Assembly (NCBI GenBank): GCA_945878845.1
Contig: CAMCUB010000007.1
Location: forward strand, 1-64,000
Length of the DNA: 64,000 nt
Direction: 5' to 3'
Origin: Erythrobacter sanguineus
Lineage (GTDB): Bacteria; Pseudomonadota; Alphaproteobacteria; Sphingomonadales; Sphingomonadaceae
Translations under genes and position numbers: made by a program
Shown here: positions 19,948-29,144 of the stretch, piece by piece
Position numbering within the stretch: position 1 is the first letter of the stretch
How the letters are laid out: every line of letters starts with the position of its first letter
The notes under the pieces: model-generated
What the model was told of the DNA's origin: nothing
Seen by the model: only the letters and a program-made list of their open reading frames with translations
Database searches by the model: none

Positions 19948-21240
19948 CTAAAGCACCGTATTGATGAAGTGCAGCGTCATCCCGACGAGCCCGCCCACCA
20001 GCGTGCCGTTGATGCGGATGAACTGGAGGTCGCGGCCCACCGCGCCCTCGACCCGGTCGGTGATGGTGCGCGCGTCCCAGCGCTTGACGGTCTCGGACAC
20101 CAGCCGGACGATCTGGTCGCCATAGCGGGTGGCGACGCCGACCATGGTGCGGCGCGCGAAGCGGTTGATCTGGTGTTGCAGCCGCTCGTCGCGCTGGAGC
20201 GCCGTGCCGAGTTCGGAGAGCATGTTGCGCATCTCCGTCCCCATCTGGCTTTCGGGATCGCGCGCGCGGCGGATCAGCGACTGGCGGATGCGCTCCCACA
20301 CGCCCGTCCACCACACCGCGACGGCGGGATTGGCGATCAGGTCGCGCTTCATGTCCTCGACCCGGGCGCGGGTGGCGGGATCGTGCTGCAAGTCCTGACC
20401 GAGCTTTGCCAACCCCTCCTCGATCTTGCCGCGCAAGGGGTGCTCGGGGTTGACCAGCACCTCGGCGAGCAGCTTGTAGAGCCCGTCGAGCACGCTGGCG
20501 GAAATGGTCTTGTCGATCCCCGCCCAGCGCAGCACGCCCGCGACGCGCTGGTGGATGATGTCGCGGATGGTTTCCTCGTTGTCCTCGAGCGTCAGGCCGG
20601 CCCAGCGCACGAAGCCGTCAATCAGCGGCTGGTGGCGCTTGTCGGTCATCGCGCTCTCGATCATGCGCCCGGCGAGCGGGGCGACATCAAGCTTGGCGAG
20701 CTGTGCGGCAAGGCCCGAGCGCACCTGATTGCCGAGCCGGTCGGGATCCAATGATTCGAGCACCTCGGCGAGCAGCTCCGCCGCGCCGCTCGTGATGCGG
20801 GAGCGTTCGTCGACGCCCCCGCGCTCGGGAGAGGCTGCGAGAAACTCGCCCGTTGCCTTGGCGACATTCATCCCCGACATCCGCCGGGCAACCACCGCGG
20901 GCGTCAGAAAATTCTCGCGCAGGAAGGCCGCCATCGTGTCGGCGATGCGGTCCTTGTTTTCCGGGATGATCGCGGTGTGCGGGATCGGCAGGCCGAGCGG
21001 GTGGCGGAACAGCGCGGTGACCGCGAACCAGTCGGCGAGGCCGCCGACCATCGCGGCTTCCGCGAAGGCGTGGACATAACCCCAGGCGGGGTGGCCGGTC
21101 GCCGCGAGGCCATGGGTGGCGATGAAGATCACCGCCATCGCCGCCAGCATACCGGTCGCGGTCCAGCGCATCCGCTTGGCGCGGTCGACCGTGAGCGGCT
21201 GGCCGCCGAGCGTCAGGGGCCTCAGGGTGCGGGTCGCCAT
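19948..21240 (-). CDS. DUF445-family membrane-associated protein
   Basis: The 430-residue protein begins with one clear transmembrane segment (TGMLAAMAVIFIATHGLAA). The DUF445 core follows: EAAMVGGLADWFAVTALFRHPLGLPIPHTAIIP, then a long helical region with repeated VR/LA patterns, and a second hydrophobic segment at the C-terminus (INGTLVGGLVGMTLHF). Family members are conserved in bacteria (YjiN/YheB-like) but have no firm function. It stands alone, ending five bases from paralogue 3. Confidence 0.9.
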   Translation of the reverse strand: MATRTLRPLTLGGQPLTVDRAKRMRWTATGMLAAMAVIFIATHGLAATGHPAWGYVHAFAEAAMVGGLADWFAVTALFRHPLGLPIPHTAIIPENKDRIADTMAAFLRENFLTPAVVARRMSGMNVAKATGEFLAASPERGGVDERSRITSGAAELLAEVLESLDPDRLGNQVRSGLAAQLAKLDVAPLAGRMIESAMTDKRHQPLIDGFVRWAGLTLEDNEETIRDIIHQRVAGVLRWAGIDKTISASVLDGLYKLLAEVLVNPEHPLRGKIEEGLAKLGQDLQHDPATRARVEDMKRDLIANPAVAVWWTGVWERIRQSLIRRARDPESQMGTEMRNMLSELGTALQRDERLQHQINRFARRTMVGVATRYGDQIVRLVSETVKRWDARTITDRVEGAVGRDLQFIRINGTLVGGLVGMTLHFINTVL

Positions 21241-21286
21241 GAAAGAGCCTTAGCGCGCCTCGCGCCGCCGCGTCAGCACCTTTTGA

Positions 21287-24200
21287 TCATTCAGCCGGTT
21301 CGGGCCCACGCGGCGGGAGCTTGGCGAGGCCGGGCAGCGGCGCATCGGCCCCTGCCGCGTGGCCCTCGTCGCCCGGCTTGTAGGTCAGCATCTTTGCGCG
21401 CAGCCACGGCCCGACGCGCTTCTCGAAGCTGTCGGCCAGGCTGAAGCCTGCGGGCACGATCAGCAGCGTCAGCAGGGTCGAGGCGATCAGCCCGCCGATC
21501 ACCACGATCCCCATCGGCTGGCGCCATGCGCCGTCGCCCTCGAGCGAGATCGCCACTGGCACCATGCCTGCGGTCATCGCCACGGTGGTCATCACGATCG
21601 GCTGGGCGCGCTTGTGCCCGGCATCGATGATTGCCTCGAGCTTGGGGATGCCCTTGTTCATCTCCTCGATCGCGAAGTCGATCAGCAGGATCGAGTTCTT
21701 GGACACGATCCCGAGCAACAGCAGAATGCCGATATAGACCGGCATCGAGTTGGGCAGGCCGAGCAGCCAGATCAGCAGCACGCCGCCCAGCGGCGCGAGC
21801 GCGAGCGACGTCATGTTGACCAGCGGGCTCATGAGCCGCTTGTAGAGCAGCACCAGCACCGCGAACACCAGCAGCACCCCGGCGGCGATGGCGATGATGA
21901 GGTTCTGCACCAGCTCCTGTTGCCATTCCTCTTCGCCCACCACGTCGCGGATCACGCCGAGCGGCAGGCTCTTGAGCACCGGCAGGGCATCGATCTGCGC
22001 CTGCGCTTCGCCCTTGAGGACGCCCGCGGCGAGATCGGCGCCGACCAGCACACGGCGGTTCTGGTTGTAACGCTGGATCGCGGTCGGGCCCGAGCCGAAG
22101 GTGATGTCGGCGACGCGGCTGAGCGGCACAGAGCCGCCGCCCGCGGTCGGCACCGGCAGGTTCTCGATGGTGCGGAAATCGGTCCGCGCCGCCTGCGACA
22201 GACGCACCACGATCGGGATCTGACGGTCGGAGAGCGAGAAGCGCGCCGCGTTCTGCTCGATCTCTCCGAGGGTCGCGATGCGGATCGTCTGCGAGAGCGC
22301 GGCGGTGGTGACGCCAAGCTCGGCGGCAATCTTGGTGCGCGGGGTGATGATGATTTCGGGGCGGTTGAGGTCAGCGCTGATGCGCGGGGCGACCAGCGAC
22401 TTCAGGCCCTTCATCTCCTCGACCAGCTGGGCCGCGGTCTTCTCCAGCAGCACCGGATCGCTGCCTGCGAGCATCACCGTCATATCGCGGCCCGAGCCGA
22501 ACCCGCCGCGCTGCGACTGGAAGCGGACGCGGGCATCGGCGAACTGCGCGAGCTTGGGCGCGATCTCGCGCTCGAATTCAATCGAGGTCCGCGCGCGCTC
22601 AGGCGAGAGCTTGATGAAGACCGTCGAGCTTTCGCCGAGGCGGATGCGCTCGAGCAGCTGGATGACTTCGGGCTCCTTGCGCAGCTCGTTCGCGACCGAA
22701 TTGACCACCCGCTTGGTCTCGGCCAGCGTGGTGCCGGGCACGAGCTCAATCTCGATGCGGCTGTTTTCGGTGTCGATGTCGGGCTGGAACTGGCCGGGGA
22801 TCTGGCCGAACAGCAGGATCGTCACCAGGAACGAGAACCAGCCGATGCCGAGCATCCAGATGCGGTGATCATAGAAGCGCGCGGTCATCCAGCGCAGGCC
22901 GCGGCGGAAGGCACCGTGCTCGCCCGAGAACGCCTCGATCCCCTTGAACAGGACGAAGGCGGCAAGGAAGGACGCCGCCGAGATGGCGAGGACGATCACC
23001 ACTTCGAACACCTTGGCGACGATGTGGTTGAGCATGCCATTGGTGTCGGCCGAGACGGCGAGGGCGATCTGCTTGTGGAGGTCGAGCCCGAGCAGACCCT
23101 TCCACGCGCCGCCGGTGAACGAGCCGGTGGCCAGCTCGAACATCACCACGCTCGAGACGAACAGCAGCGCGATCACGGTCAGCGCCAGGCCGAAGACGTA
23201 GAAGAAGCCCCGACGCGGGCCGGTGATGGCAGCGCGCCGCGTCGCCATCCGCCCGGTGTCGAGCGTCCAGGCCAGCACGCGCATATAGGTGTCGATCCAG
23301 CGGCCACCGCCATGCTCGGCCTCGCCGTGGGCCTTGAGGAAATAGGCCGCCATCAGCGGCGTGACCATGCGCGCGACCGCGAGGCTCATCAGCACCGCGA
23401 TCACCACTGTGATCCCGAAGTTCTGGAAGAACTGGCCCGACACGCCCGGCATCAGGCCGACCGGCAGGAACACCGCGACGATACAGAAGCTGGTCGCGAC
23501 CACCGGCAAGCCGATCTCGTCGGCCGCGTCGATCGAGGCCTGATAGGCGGTCTTGCCCATCCGCATGTGTCTGACGATGTTCTCGATCTCCACGATCGCA
23601 TCGTCGACCAGCACGCCCGCCACCAGCGCCAGCGCGAGCAGCGAGAGGAAGTTCAGGTTGAACCCGAGCTGGTCCATGAAGAAGAAGGTCGGGATTGCCG
23701 ACAAGGGGATCGCGACCGCGCTGATCGCGGTGGCGCGCCAGTCGCGCAGGAAGATGAACACCACGACCACCGCGAGCACAGCGCCCTCGACCAGCGCCCA
23801 CATCGAGGACTTGTACTGGCTGCGGGTATAGGTGGTGGTGGTCGACAGCTTGATGAACTTGACGCCGGGATTCTCGGCCTCGATCTTGTCCATCTCTGCC
23901 AGCGCGGCGTCATAGACCGTGAGGTCCGATGCCCCGCGCGCGCGGTTCATGTAGAAATTGACGACCTCCTTGCCGTCCACTTCGCTGATCGAGGTGCGCT
24001 CGGAATAGCCGTCACGCACCGTGGCGATGTCGGCGAGGCGCACGGTGCGCCCGCCGCCAAGCTGGATCTGGGTCTGCGAGAGCTGGTAGGCGGTGTCCGA
24101 ATTGCCCAGCACGCGCAGCGACTGGCGGGTGCCGCCGACTTCGGCGAGGCCGCCCGCGGCATCGAGATTGCTCTGGCGCAGCGCGCCGTTGATCTGCGAG

Positions 24201-24808
24201 GCGGTGACCCCGAAGGACTGCATCCGCGCCGGATCGAGGATCACCTCGATCTGCCGGTCGACCCCGCCGAAGCGGCCGACCTCGGCCATGCCGGGGATCT
24301 TGAGCAGGCGCTTGGCGACGGTGTCGTCGATGAACCAGCTGAGTTGCTCGAGCGTCATGTCGTCGGCCTCGACCGCGACATAGCCGATCGCCTCGCCCAC
24401 CACGTTGACCTTCTGGACGCGTGGTTCGAGGATGCCGTCGGGCAAGGACCCACGCACGCCGTCAATCGCGGTCTCGACCTCGTTGACCGCCTCGATCAGG
24501 TTGGTGCCGATCTCGAATTCGACGAAGGTGTTGGAACTGCCCTCGCGCGCGGTCGACTGGATCGAGTTGACCCCGGCGATCGAACGCAGCGCGCTTTCGA
24601 CGCGCTGGGTGATCTGGTTCTCGATCTCGGTCGGCGAGGCGCCGGGCTGGGCGATGTTGACGACCACCGCCGGGAAATCGACATCCGGATTGTTGGTCAC
24701 GTCCATCCGCAGGAAGCTGACGATCCCGGCGAACAGCAGGCCGGTGAAGAACACCAGAGGGATCACCGGATTGCGGATCGACCAGGCCGAGATGTCGCGA
24801 AGTGCCAT
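21287..24808 (-). CDS. RND-family efflux transporter permease (HAE1-like) with a mid-protein insertion
   Basis: Inner-membrane proton/drug antiporter subunit. Family features include the N-terminal IRNPVIPLVFFTGLLFAGI, the paired aspartates of TM4 in VAGVLVDDAIVEIENI, and GIVSKNSILLIDFA in TM10. At 1,173 residues it is over 100 longer than the usual 1,020-1,060. The excess is an insertion at about residues 525-640 holding two extra hydrophobic segments (FFYVFGLALTVIALLFV and VVIVLAISAASFLAAFV) ahead of the normal TM7. The gene follows its adaptor by 75 bases; no outer-membrane channel gene is nearby. Confidence 0.93.
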   Translation of the reverse strand: MALRDISAWSIRNPVIPLVFFTGLLFAGIVSFLRMDVTNNPDVDFPAVVVNIAQPGASPTEIENQITQRVESALRSIAGVNSIQSTAREGSSNTFVEFEIGTNLIEAVNEVETAIDGVRGSLPDGILEPRVQKVNVVGEAIGYVAVEADDMTLEQLSWFIDDTVAKRLLKIPGMAEVGRFGGVDRQIEVILDPARMQSFGVTASQINGALRQSNLDAAGGLAEVGGTRQSLRVLGNSDTAYQLSQTQIQLGGGRTVRLADIATVRDGYSERTSISEVDGKEVVNFYMNRARGASDLTVYDAALAEMDKIEAENPGVKFIKLSTTTTYTRSQYKSSMWALVEGAVLAVVVVFIFLRDWRATAISAVAIPLSAIPTFFFMDQLGFNLNFLSLLALALVAGVLVDDAIVEIENIVRHMRMGKTAYQASIDAADEIGLPVVATSFCIVAVFLPVGLMPGVSGQFFQNFGITVVIAVLMSLAVARMVTPLMAAYFLKAHGEAEHGGGRWIDTYMRVLAWTLDTGRMATRRAAITGPRRGFFYVFGLALTVIALLFVSSVVMFELATGSFTGGAWKGLLGLDLHKQIALAVSADTNGMLNHIVAKVFEVVIVLAISAASFLAAFVLFKGIEAFSGEHGAFRRGLRWMTARFYDHRIWMLGIGWFSFLVTILLFGQIPGQFQPDIDTENSRIEIELVPGTTLAETKRVVNSVANELRKEPEVIQLLERIRLGESSTVFIKLSPERARTSIEFEREIAPKLAQFADARVRFQSQRGGFGSGRDMTVMLAGSDPVLLEKTAAQLVEEMKGLKSLVAPRISADLNRPEIIITPRTKIAAELGVTTAALSQTIRIATLGEIEQNAARFSLSDRQIPIVVRLSQAARTDFRTIENLPVPTAGGGSVPLSRVADITFGSGPTAIQRYNQNRRVLVGADLAAGVLKGEAQAQIDALPVLKSLPLGVIRDVVGEEEWQQELVQNLIIAIAAGVLLVFAVLVLLYKRLMSPLVNMTSLALAPLGGVLLIWLLGLPNSMPVYIGILLLLGIVSKNSILLIDFAIEEMNKGIPKLEAIIDAGHKRAQPIVMTTVAMTAGMVPVAISLEGDGAWRQPMGIVVIGGLIASTLLTLLIVPAGFSLADSFEKRVGPWLRAKMLTYKPGDEGHAAGADAPLPGLAKLPPRGPEPAE

Positions 24809-24883
24809 GATAATCCTGCCTGTGTTGCGCTGTTCTCGGCTTGCCTGCCAGTTACGCGGGAAACCCCGCGCGGGATGGGCGCC

Positions 24884-26080
24884 TTACTTCTTCTGGACCT
24901 GCGGGTTGACCGTCTCGCCCGGGTTGAGGAACCCGCCGGCGCGCAGCACCACCTTCTCCGAGCCGGTCAGGCCCTCGGTGATCGCGATGCCCCCGTCGGT
25001 GACCGCGCCGGTCTTGACCGCGCGGCGGGCCGCCTTCTTGTCGTCACCCACGATATAGACGAAGCTGCCATTGGCATCGGCCAGCACCGCGCTTTGCGGG
25101 ACCACGGTGGCACGGAAGCTGCCGCTGCTGATGCGCGCGGTGGCAAAGCCGCCCGGGCGCAGCGCGGGGTTGAAGGGAAGCGCAACGCGCGCGATGCCCT
25201 GACGGGTGGTCTGGTCGATCGTTGGCGAGATCTGCCACACCTGACCCTCGAAGGTCTGTTCCGATCCGGTCGGCGTGATGCGCGCGACCGTGCCGACCGA
25301 CATCTTGGCGAGCTGCTCTTCCGAAAGCTGCGCGAGCATCTCCATCTCGCCGCCGCTGGCGATGGTGAAGAGCGGCGGCGAGCCTGCGCCGACGGTCTGA
25401 CCGGGCTCGACCGCGCGGGCGAGGACATAGCCGGTTGCGGGCGCGATGATGTTGAGCCGCTGGTTGCGCGCGCGCTGTTCGCGCAGCTGCGCTTCGGCCA
25501 CCTTGACGCGCGCCGCGGCGGCATCGCGGGTCGCGGTCAGGCGGTCCACGTCGGCCTTGGAGACGAACCCGCGCGCGACCAGCTGGAGCGCGCGGTCAAG
25601 ATTTGCCTGAGCAAGGTTGGCATCGGCCCGCGCGACCTGAATCTGCGCCGCCTGCGCCTCGGCCTGCTGGACCTGCACCGAACGGTCGATCACTGCCAGC
25701 ACCTGTCCGGCCTGCACCCAGTCGCCTGCGTCAACCGTCACGCGCACCACTTGCCCGCCTTCGCCGACCACGCCGACCGGCATCGGGCGGCGCGCGGCGA
25801 GCGTGCCGGGGGCCTCGATCTCGCCGGTGACCATGGTCGTGCCCGGAGCCACCACGGTGACGGCAGGGTCCTGCGAATTGTCGTCGTCGACCGCGACCGG
25901 CTCACCGCCGGCCAGCGCGAACCACGCGGCGACCGCCAGCAGCAGGCCGAACACGCCGAGCCCGGCAAAGATCAGCCAGCGCGGGATCGCGGGCGCGGCA
26001 AGGCTGCGCGCGCCGGCATACTCCGTCGTCACCCCGTCGGCGGCCTCGGCCTTGATCGTCGTCTCGTAATTCATCGCCAT
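24884..26080 (-). CDS. RND efflux periplasmic adaptor (membrane fusion protein)
   Basis: The 398-residue adaptor couples the RND permease to an outer-membrane channel. It has a single N-terminal membrane anchor (WLIFAGLGVFGLLLAVAAWF) and a biotinyl-lipoyl segment (VTVDAGDWVQAGQVLAVID). A coiled-coil hairpin follows (QAEAQAAQIQVARADANLAQANLDRALQLV, broken here by FVSKADVDRL), then beta-barrel and membrane-proximal domains. A good promoter with an overlapping inverted repeat lies about 80 bases upstream. It is first in the operon. Confidence 0.93.
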   Translation of the reverse strand: MAMNYETTIKAEAADGVTTEYAGARSLAAPAIPRWLIFAGLGVFGLLLAVAAWFALAGGEPVAVDDDNSQDPAVTVVAPGTTMVTGEIEAPGTLAARRPMPVGVVGEGGQVVRVTVDAGDWVQAGQVLAVIDRSVQVQQAEAQAAQIQVARADANLAQANLDRALQLVARGFVSKADVDRLTATRDAAAARVKVAEAQLREQRARNQRLNIIAPATGYVLARAVEPGQTVGAGSPPLFTIASGGEMEMLAQLSEEQLAKMSVGTVARITPTGSEQTFEGQVWQISPTIDQTTRQGIARVALPFNPALRPGGFATARISSGSFRATVVPQSAVLADANGSFVYIVGDDKKAARRAVKTGAVTDGGIAITEGLTGSEKVVLRAGGFLNPGETVNPQVQKK

Positions 26081-26161
26081 TCCTTCACCCGGGGCCCAAA
26101 ATGCCCGGAGTCCCGTGCTGCCCGCGGCTCGCGTGCCGCCTGCAATCTTGCCGGCCCGAGT

Positions 26162-26190
26162 GTATTACTCGCGTAAGTCACCAAGTGCAA
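26162..26190 (-). promoter_or_regulatory. Promoter of the RND efflux operon with a candidate repressor operator
   Basis: On the minus strand, TTGCAC (26190-26185) and TAATAC (26167-26162) are separated by exactly 17 bases. An inverted repeat TTAC-N4-GTAA (26165-26176) overlaps the -10 box, where a TetR-type repressor could block it. The start of the adaptor gene is about 80 bases downstream. The remainder of the gap to 26281 shows no other clear signal. Confidence 0.6.
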
Positions 26191-26281
26191 CGCCTCTTAG
26201 AATGTCATCGGCTTGCCCGCAATGCGTGCATCGACCGATGACTTATCCCGTAGACGAAAGGCGCTTAGGGGCGCGGAGCCC

Positions 26282-26554
26282 TCAGCGCATCCGGCCGCGC
26301 TGCATCAGGTTGACCGCCCCGAGCAGGAGCGCCGCCCCGATGAACGCGCCGATCACCCCCGACCAGTCCGGCGGCCAGGCGCCGATCGTCCCGCCCCCGG
26401 TGATGAAGCCGAGCACGCCATTGCCGATGAACGATCCGACGATGCCGACCACGATATTGGCGATCGTGCCCATCTGCGCGTCGCGCCGCATCATCAGGCT
26501 GGCGAGCCAGCCGATCACGCCGCCCATGATGATGAACCAGATGAATCCCAGCAT
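26282..26554 (-). CDS. GlsB/YeaQ/YmgE-family stress-associated membrane protein
   Basis: The 90-residue protein consists almost wholly of three glycine-rich transmembrane segments: FIWFIIMGGVIGWLASLMM, IANIVVGIVGSFIGNGVLGF and VIGAFIGAALLLGAVNLM. The family (transglycosylase-associated) is induced by envelope and general stress, but the activity is not established. It is monocistronic as far as can be seen. Confidence 0.92.
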   Translation of the reverse strand: MLGFIWFIIMGGVIGWLASLMMRRDAQMGTIANIVVGIVGSFIGNGVLGFITGGGTIGAWPPDWSGVIGAFIGAALLLGAVNLMQRGRMR

Positions 26555-26622
26555 GTCGTCTCGCTCCCCATTTCCTGGCGCCGCGCAAAGGCGTCCGCGG
26601 CGGTATGGTGGCGCGAATCGAC

Positions 26623-26659
26623 GACGGCCCGCAACGCCTTAAGGGCGAAGCGGGCCGTC
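26623..26659. repeat. Strong stem-loop between sciP and the GlsB gene
   Basis: GACGGCCCGC (26623-26632) is an exact complement of GCGGGCCGTC (26650-26659), and the interior can pair further (CGCC-TTAA-GGGCG). There is no T-tract on either strand. It lies 43 bases after sciP and may define or stabilise its 3' end. Confidence 0.6.
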
Positions 26660-26686
26660 AGGGGAACAGGCTGTGCCTTTTGGGCC

Positions 26687-26712
26687 TCAGTACTTGAGGT
26701 GTCAGTACTTGA
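26687..26712. repeat. 11-bp direct repeat covering the sciP stop codon
   Basis: TCAGTACTTGA occurs at 26687-26697 and again at 26702-26712. The second copy encodes the sciP ending (Lys-Tyr-stop) on the minus strand; the first repeats the same end four bases further on. It looks like a small duplication. Confidence 0.7.
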
Positions 26713-27001
26713 ACTGGCGCTCGTAGAGATCGCGGTAGTGCTGGATCTTGGTGACGCGCAGGCCATGCATGCCCGAGCGGTCGACCGCGCGCTGCCACGA
26801 GGCGAACTCCTCGAGCGTCAGGCCATAACGCGCCAGCGCCTCGTCGAGCGTCAGCAGCCCGCCGTTGACGGCAGCCACCACCTCGGCCTTGCGCCGCACC
26901 ACCCAGCGCTTGGTTTCAGGCGCGGGCAAGTCGGCAAGGGTCAGCGGCTCGCCGAGGGGGCCGATCACCTGCACGGGGCGGAAGTCCTGATTCTCAATCA
27001 T
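26702..27001 (-). CDS. sciP: SciP-type (DUF1153) transcriptional regulator
   Basis: The 99-residue protein is a typical DUF1153 member: VIGPLGEPLTLADLP, KRWVVRRKAEVVAAVNGGLL, DEALARYGLTLEEFASWQ (helix-turn-helix) and GLRVTKIQHYRDL. In Caulobacter SciP binds DNA and restrains CtrA-activated promoters in G1. Sphingomonads keep it, though the circuitry there is less studied. The ATG overlaps the stop of the upstream gene (ATGA), so the two are co-translated. Confidence 0.93.
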   Translation of the reverse strand: MIENQDFRPVQVIGPLGEPLTLADLPAPETKRWVVRRKAEVVAAVNGGLLTLDEALARYGLTLEEFASWQRAVDRSGMHGLRVTKIQHYRDLYERQFKY

Positions 27002-27447
27002 CGCATTTCTCTCGCAGCGCCACGCAGCGCGTCGGAACGGGTCCCATTCGCATTCTCCGGGCGGTTCGCATCAACGGCATCGACCATGGCACCCGGATGT
27101 TTAGATTGACCTAAAGCATCAAGGTTAATGTCGGGTTCTCTATCTTCAAGAAGTGCGAAATAACTGGCGGCGGCATCGCCGAAGCTGGCGGCGACCGCCT
27201 CGATCGGCGCCGCGCTCTCGTTACGCAGCAGCAGCCTGAGGTCGCGCGCGGCGTTGAGCCTGGCGGTCAGCTCGCTCCACTCCATCGCCCGCAGCGCCTC
27301 GCCATTGCGGCGCGCCGGACGAGTCGCGAATCGCTCCGCCCCGCCGCCCTTGGCAGTGGCGCGCAGCAGTGCCCGCTCCTCGGCGGAGAGCCCGCCAAGG
27401 GGCGCATCGGCGCGCGCAGTCAGAGGCTTGGTTTTCTCGAACATCAT
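26998..27447 (-). CDS. Hypothetical protein coupled to sciP
   Basis: No domain recognised. The protein (about 149 residues from ATG 27447) starts [28 protein letters not shown] and is mostly helical, with a conserved-looking core [21 protein letters not shown]. The AGAGGGG next to the two adjacent ATGs supports this region as the start, although an upstream ATG (27492) would add 15 residues. Its last bases overlap the sciP start. The C-terminal 35 residues use less typical codons and look poorly constrained. Confidence 0.65.
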   Translation of the reverse strand: MMFEKTKPLTARADAPLGGLSAEERALLRATAKGGGAERFATRPARRNGEALRAMEWSELTARLNAARDLRLLLRNESAAPIEAVAASFGDAAASYFALLEDREPDINLDALGQSKHPGAMVDAVDANRPENANGTRSDALRGAAREMR

Positions 27448-27583
27448 CCCCTCTGATAACCCGAGTGCGTCAAAATCCGGTAAAGTCGGCATTTACTCGG
27501 GCTTAGGATTACTGCTGGCCGGAACGGTACGATTGCCGCCCACTGGCGTTGAGGGGGGAGCATCGCTATATGCGCGCCGCCCC

Positions 27584-28753
27584 ATGACCTTGCCCCAGAT
27601 CCTCGACACCGGCCTGATGCCCTCCGATTCCGCCGCCGCGCTGTTCGATCTGCCGCGCCCGGCGAGCGCGTGCCGGATCGTGGTGGCGATGAGCGGCGGA
27701 GTCGATTCCTCGGTGGTCGCCGCGCTCGCCCATGCCAGCGGGGCCGAGGTGATCGGGATCACGCTCCAGCTTTATGATTACGGCGCGGCGACGGGGCGCA
27801 AGGGCGCGTGCTGCGCGGGCGACGACATCCGCGACGCGCGCGCCGTGGCCGACCGGCTGGGGATCGCGCATTATGTATTCGACCACGAAAGCGCTTTTCG
27901 CGAGGAAGTGGTCGAGCAGTTCGCCGACGAATATCTCGCAGGGCGCACGCCGGTGCCCTGCATCCGCTGCAACATGGGGCCTAAATTCACTGACCTGTTC
28001 CGCATGGCGCGCGAATTGGGCGCGGATTGCCTTGCGACCGGCCACTATGTCCGCCGGGTGACGGACGCCGACGGCGTGGAACTCCACCGCGCCTTCGATC
28101 CGGCGCGCGACCAGTCCTATTTTCTCTATGGCACCACCGAGGCGCAGCTCGATTACCTGCGCTTCCCGCTGGGCGGCATGCCCAAGCCACAGGTGCGCGA
28201 ACTCGCTGAGGCGGCAGGTCTCAGGAACGCCGCCAAGCCGGATTCGCAGGACATCTGCTTTGTGCCCGACGGGAACTACGCCAAGATCGTCACCAAGGTG
28301 CGGCCCGAGGGCGCGGCCCCCGGCGCCATCGTCCACGCCGCGACCGGCGAGCAGCTGGGGACCCACAAGGGCATCGTCCATTTCACCGTGGGCCAGCGCA
28401 AGGGCCTCGAAATCGGCGGCCAGCCCGAGCCGCTGTACGTGATCGGCCTTGATGCGCCCGCGCGCGAGGTGCGGGTCGGGCCGAAGCGGATGCTCGCCGT
28501 CAGCGCCGCGCATCTCACCGAGACCAACCGCATCGGGCCCCTGCCCGACGCGCCGCTGACCGCGAAGGTGCGCAGCCTCGCCAAGCCCGTGCCGGTGACG
28601 CTCGAAGGCATGCTGGGAGACGGCGCACCGGTGACGATCCGATTCGCCGAGCCCGAATTCGGCGTCGCCCCCGGACAGGCAGCGGTGATCTATGCGGGCG
28701 AGCGCGTGGTCGGCGGCGGGTGGATCGGCTCGACCGAGAAAGTAAGCGCCTAG
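27584..28753 (+). CDS. mnmA: tRNA-specific 2-thiouridylase MnmA
   Basis: Thiolates U34 of tRNA-Lys, -Glu and -Gln. The ATP pyrophosphatase loop is [13 protein letters not shown] (about residue 33). The catalytic cysteine pair sits in [10 protein letters not shown] and DSQDICFVP, and a further CC lies in KGACCAGDD. The 389-residue length from ATG 27584 matches alphaproteobacterial MnmA, which carries an N-terminal extension. It is divergent from sciP's partner and shares a CTAG with the convergent gene: both stop codons are TAG and overlap by four bases. Confidence 0.95.
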   Translation: MTLPQILDTGLMPSDSAAALFDLPRPASACRIVVAMSGGVDSSVVAALAHASGAEVIGITLQLYDYGAATGRKGACCAGDDIRDARAVADRLGIAHYVFDHESAFREEVVEQFADEYLAGRTPVPCIRCNMGPKFTDLFRMARELGADCLATGHYVRRVTDADGVELHRAFDPARDQSYFLYGTTEAQLDYLRFPLGGMPKPQVRELAEAAGLRNAAKPDSQDICFVPDGNYAKIVTKVRPEGAAPGAIVHAATGEQLGTHKGIVHFTVGQRKGLEIGGQPEPLYVIGLDAPAREVRVGPKRMLAVSAAHLTETNRIGPLPDAPLTAKVRSLAKPVPVTLEGMLGDGAPVTIRFAEPEFGVAPGQAAVIYAGERVVGGGWIGSTEKVSA

Positions 28754-29109
28754 CTTTCGTAGGGCTCGAGCACGCAGCCATAGCCCTTGCGGTAGGTCGC
28801 GGTCGCGCTGGCGACCAGCGGGAAGCGTGCAGTGACGCTTTTGGTCTCCACGTCTTCGACCAGCGTCACGGCCTCCATCCCGGCGAGCTTGTCCTTCGCG
28901 CAATCCTTCAGCGGGCGGCCCGCGACGAAGCGGCACGAGCACGCGACCCGCGCCGAATAGGCCGCCGAAACGCTGCCATAGCCGCCGATCTCGGCGCGAA
29001 AGGCGAAGGCGGCGGCGCCGACGAGCGCGGCGATGATCGCGAGCACCCACAGGCCCCAGCGCGTGCGGGTGCGGGTGCGCCTGCCTGCGCGAGCGGGTGA
29101 TTTCGCCAT
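28750..29109 (-). CDS. Single-span membrane protein resembling the N-terminal domain of some serine hydrolases
   Basis: The 119-residue protein has a basic start ([11 protein letters not shown]), one transmembrane helix ([19 protein letters not shown]) and an outward domain with [21 protein letters not shown] and [14 protein letters not shown]. That pattern (Cys, FV-GR, SVTA, A-YR-G-GC) resembles the N-terminal extension of many beta-lactamase-fold hydrolases in proteobacteria. Here it is free-standing and divergent from such a hydrolase. I chose ATG 29109 over an upstream TTG. Confidence 0.6.
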   Translation of the reverse strand: MAKSPARAGRRTRTRTRWGLWVLAIIAALVGAAAFAFRAEIGGYGSVSAAYSARVACSCRFVAGRPLKDCAKDKLAGMEAVTLVEDVETKSVTARFPLVASATATYRKGYGCVLEPYES

Positions 29110-29144
29110 TGCCAAGCCTTCATGCTTCGGGGAATGAGGGCGCG

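Noticed and set aside
21359..26176. A 1,605-codon open frame on the + strand
   Set aside because: It is antisense to the RND permease and adaptor, whose motifs are unmistakable. Its composition (His/Asp/Arg-rich) is that of the reverse frame of high-GC genes.
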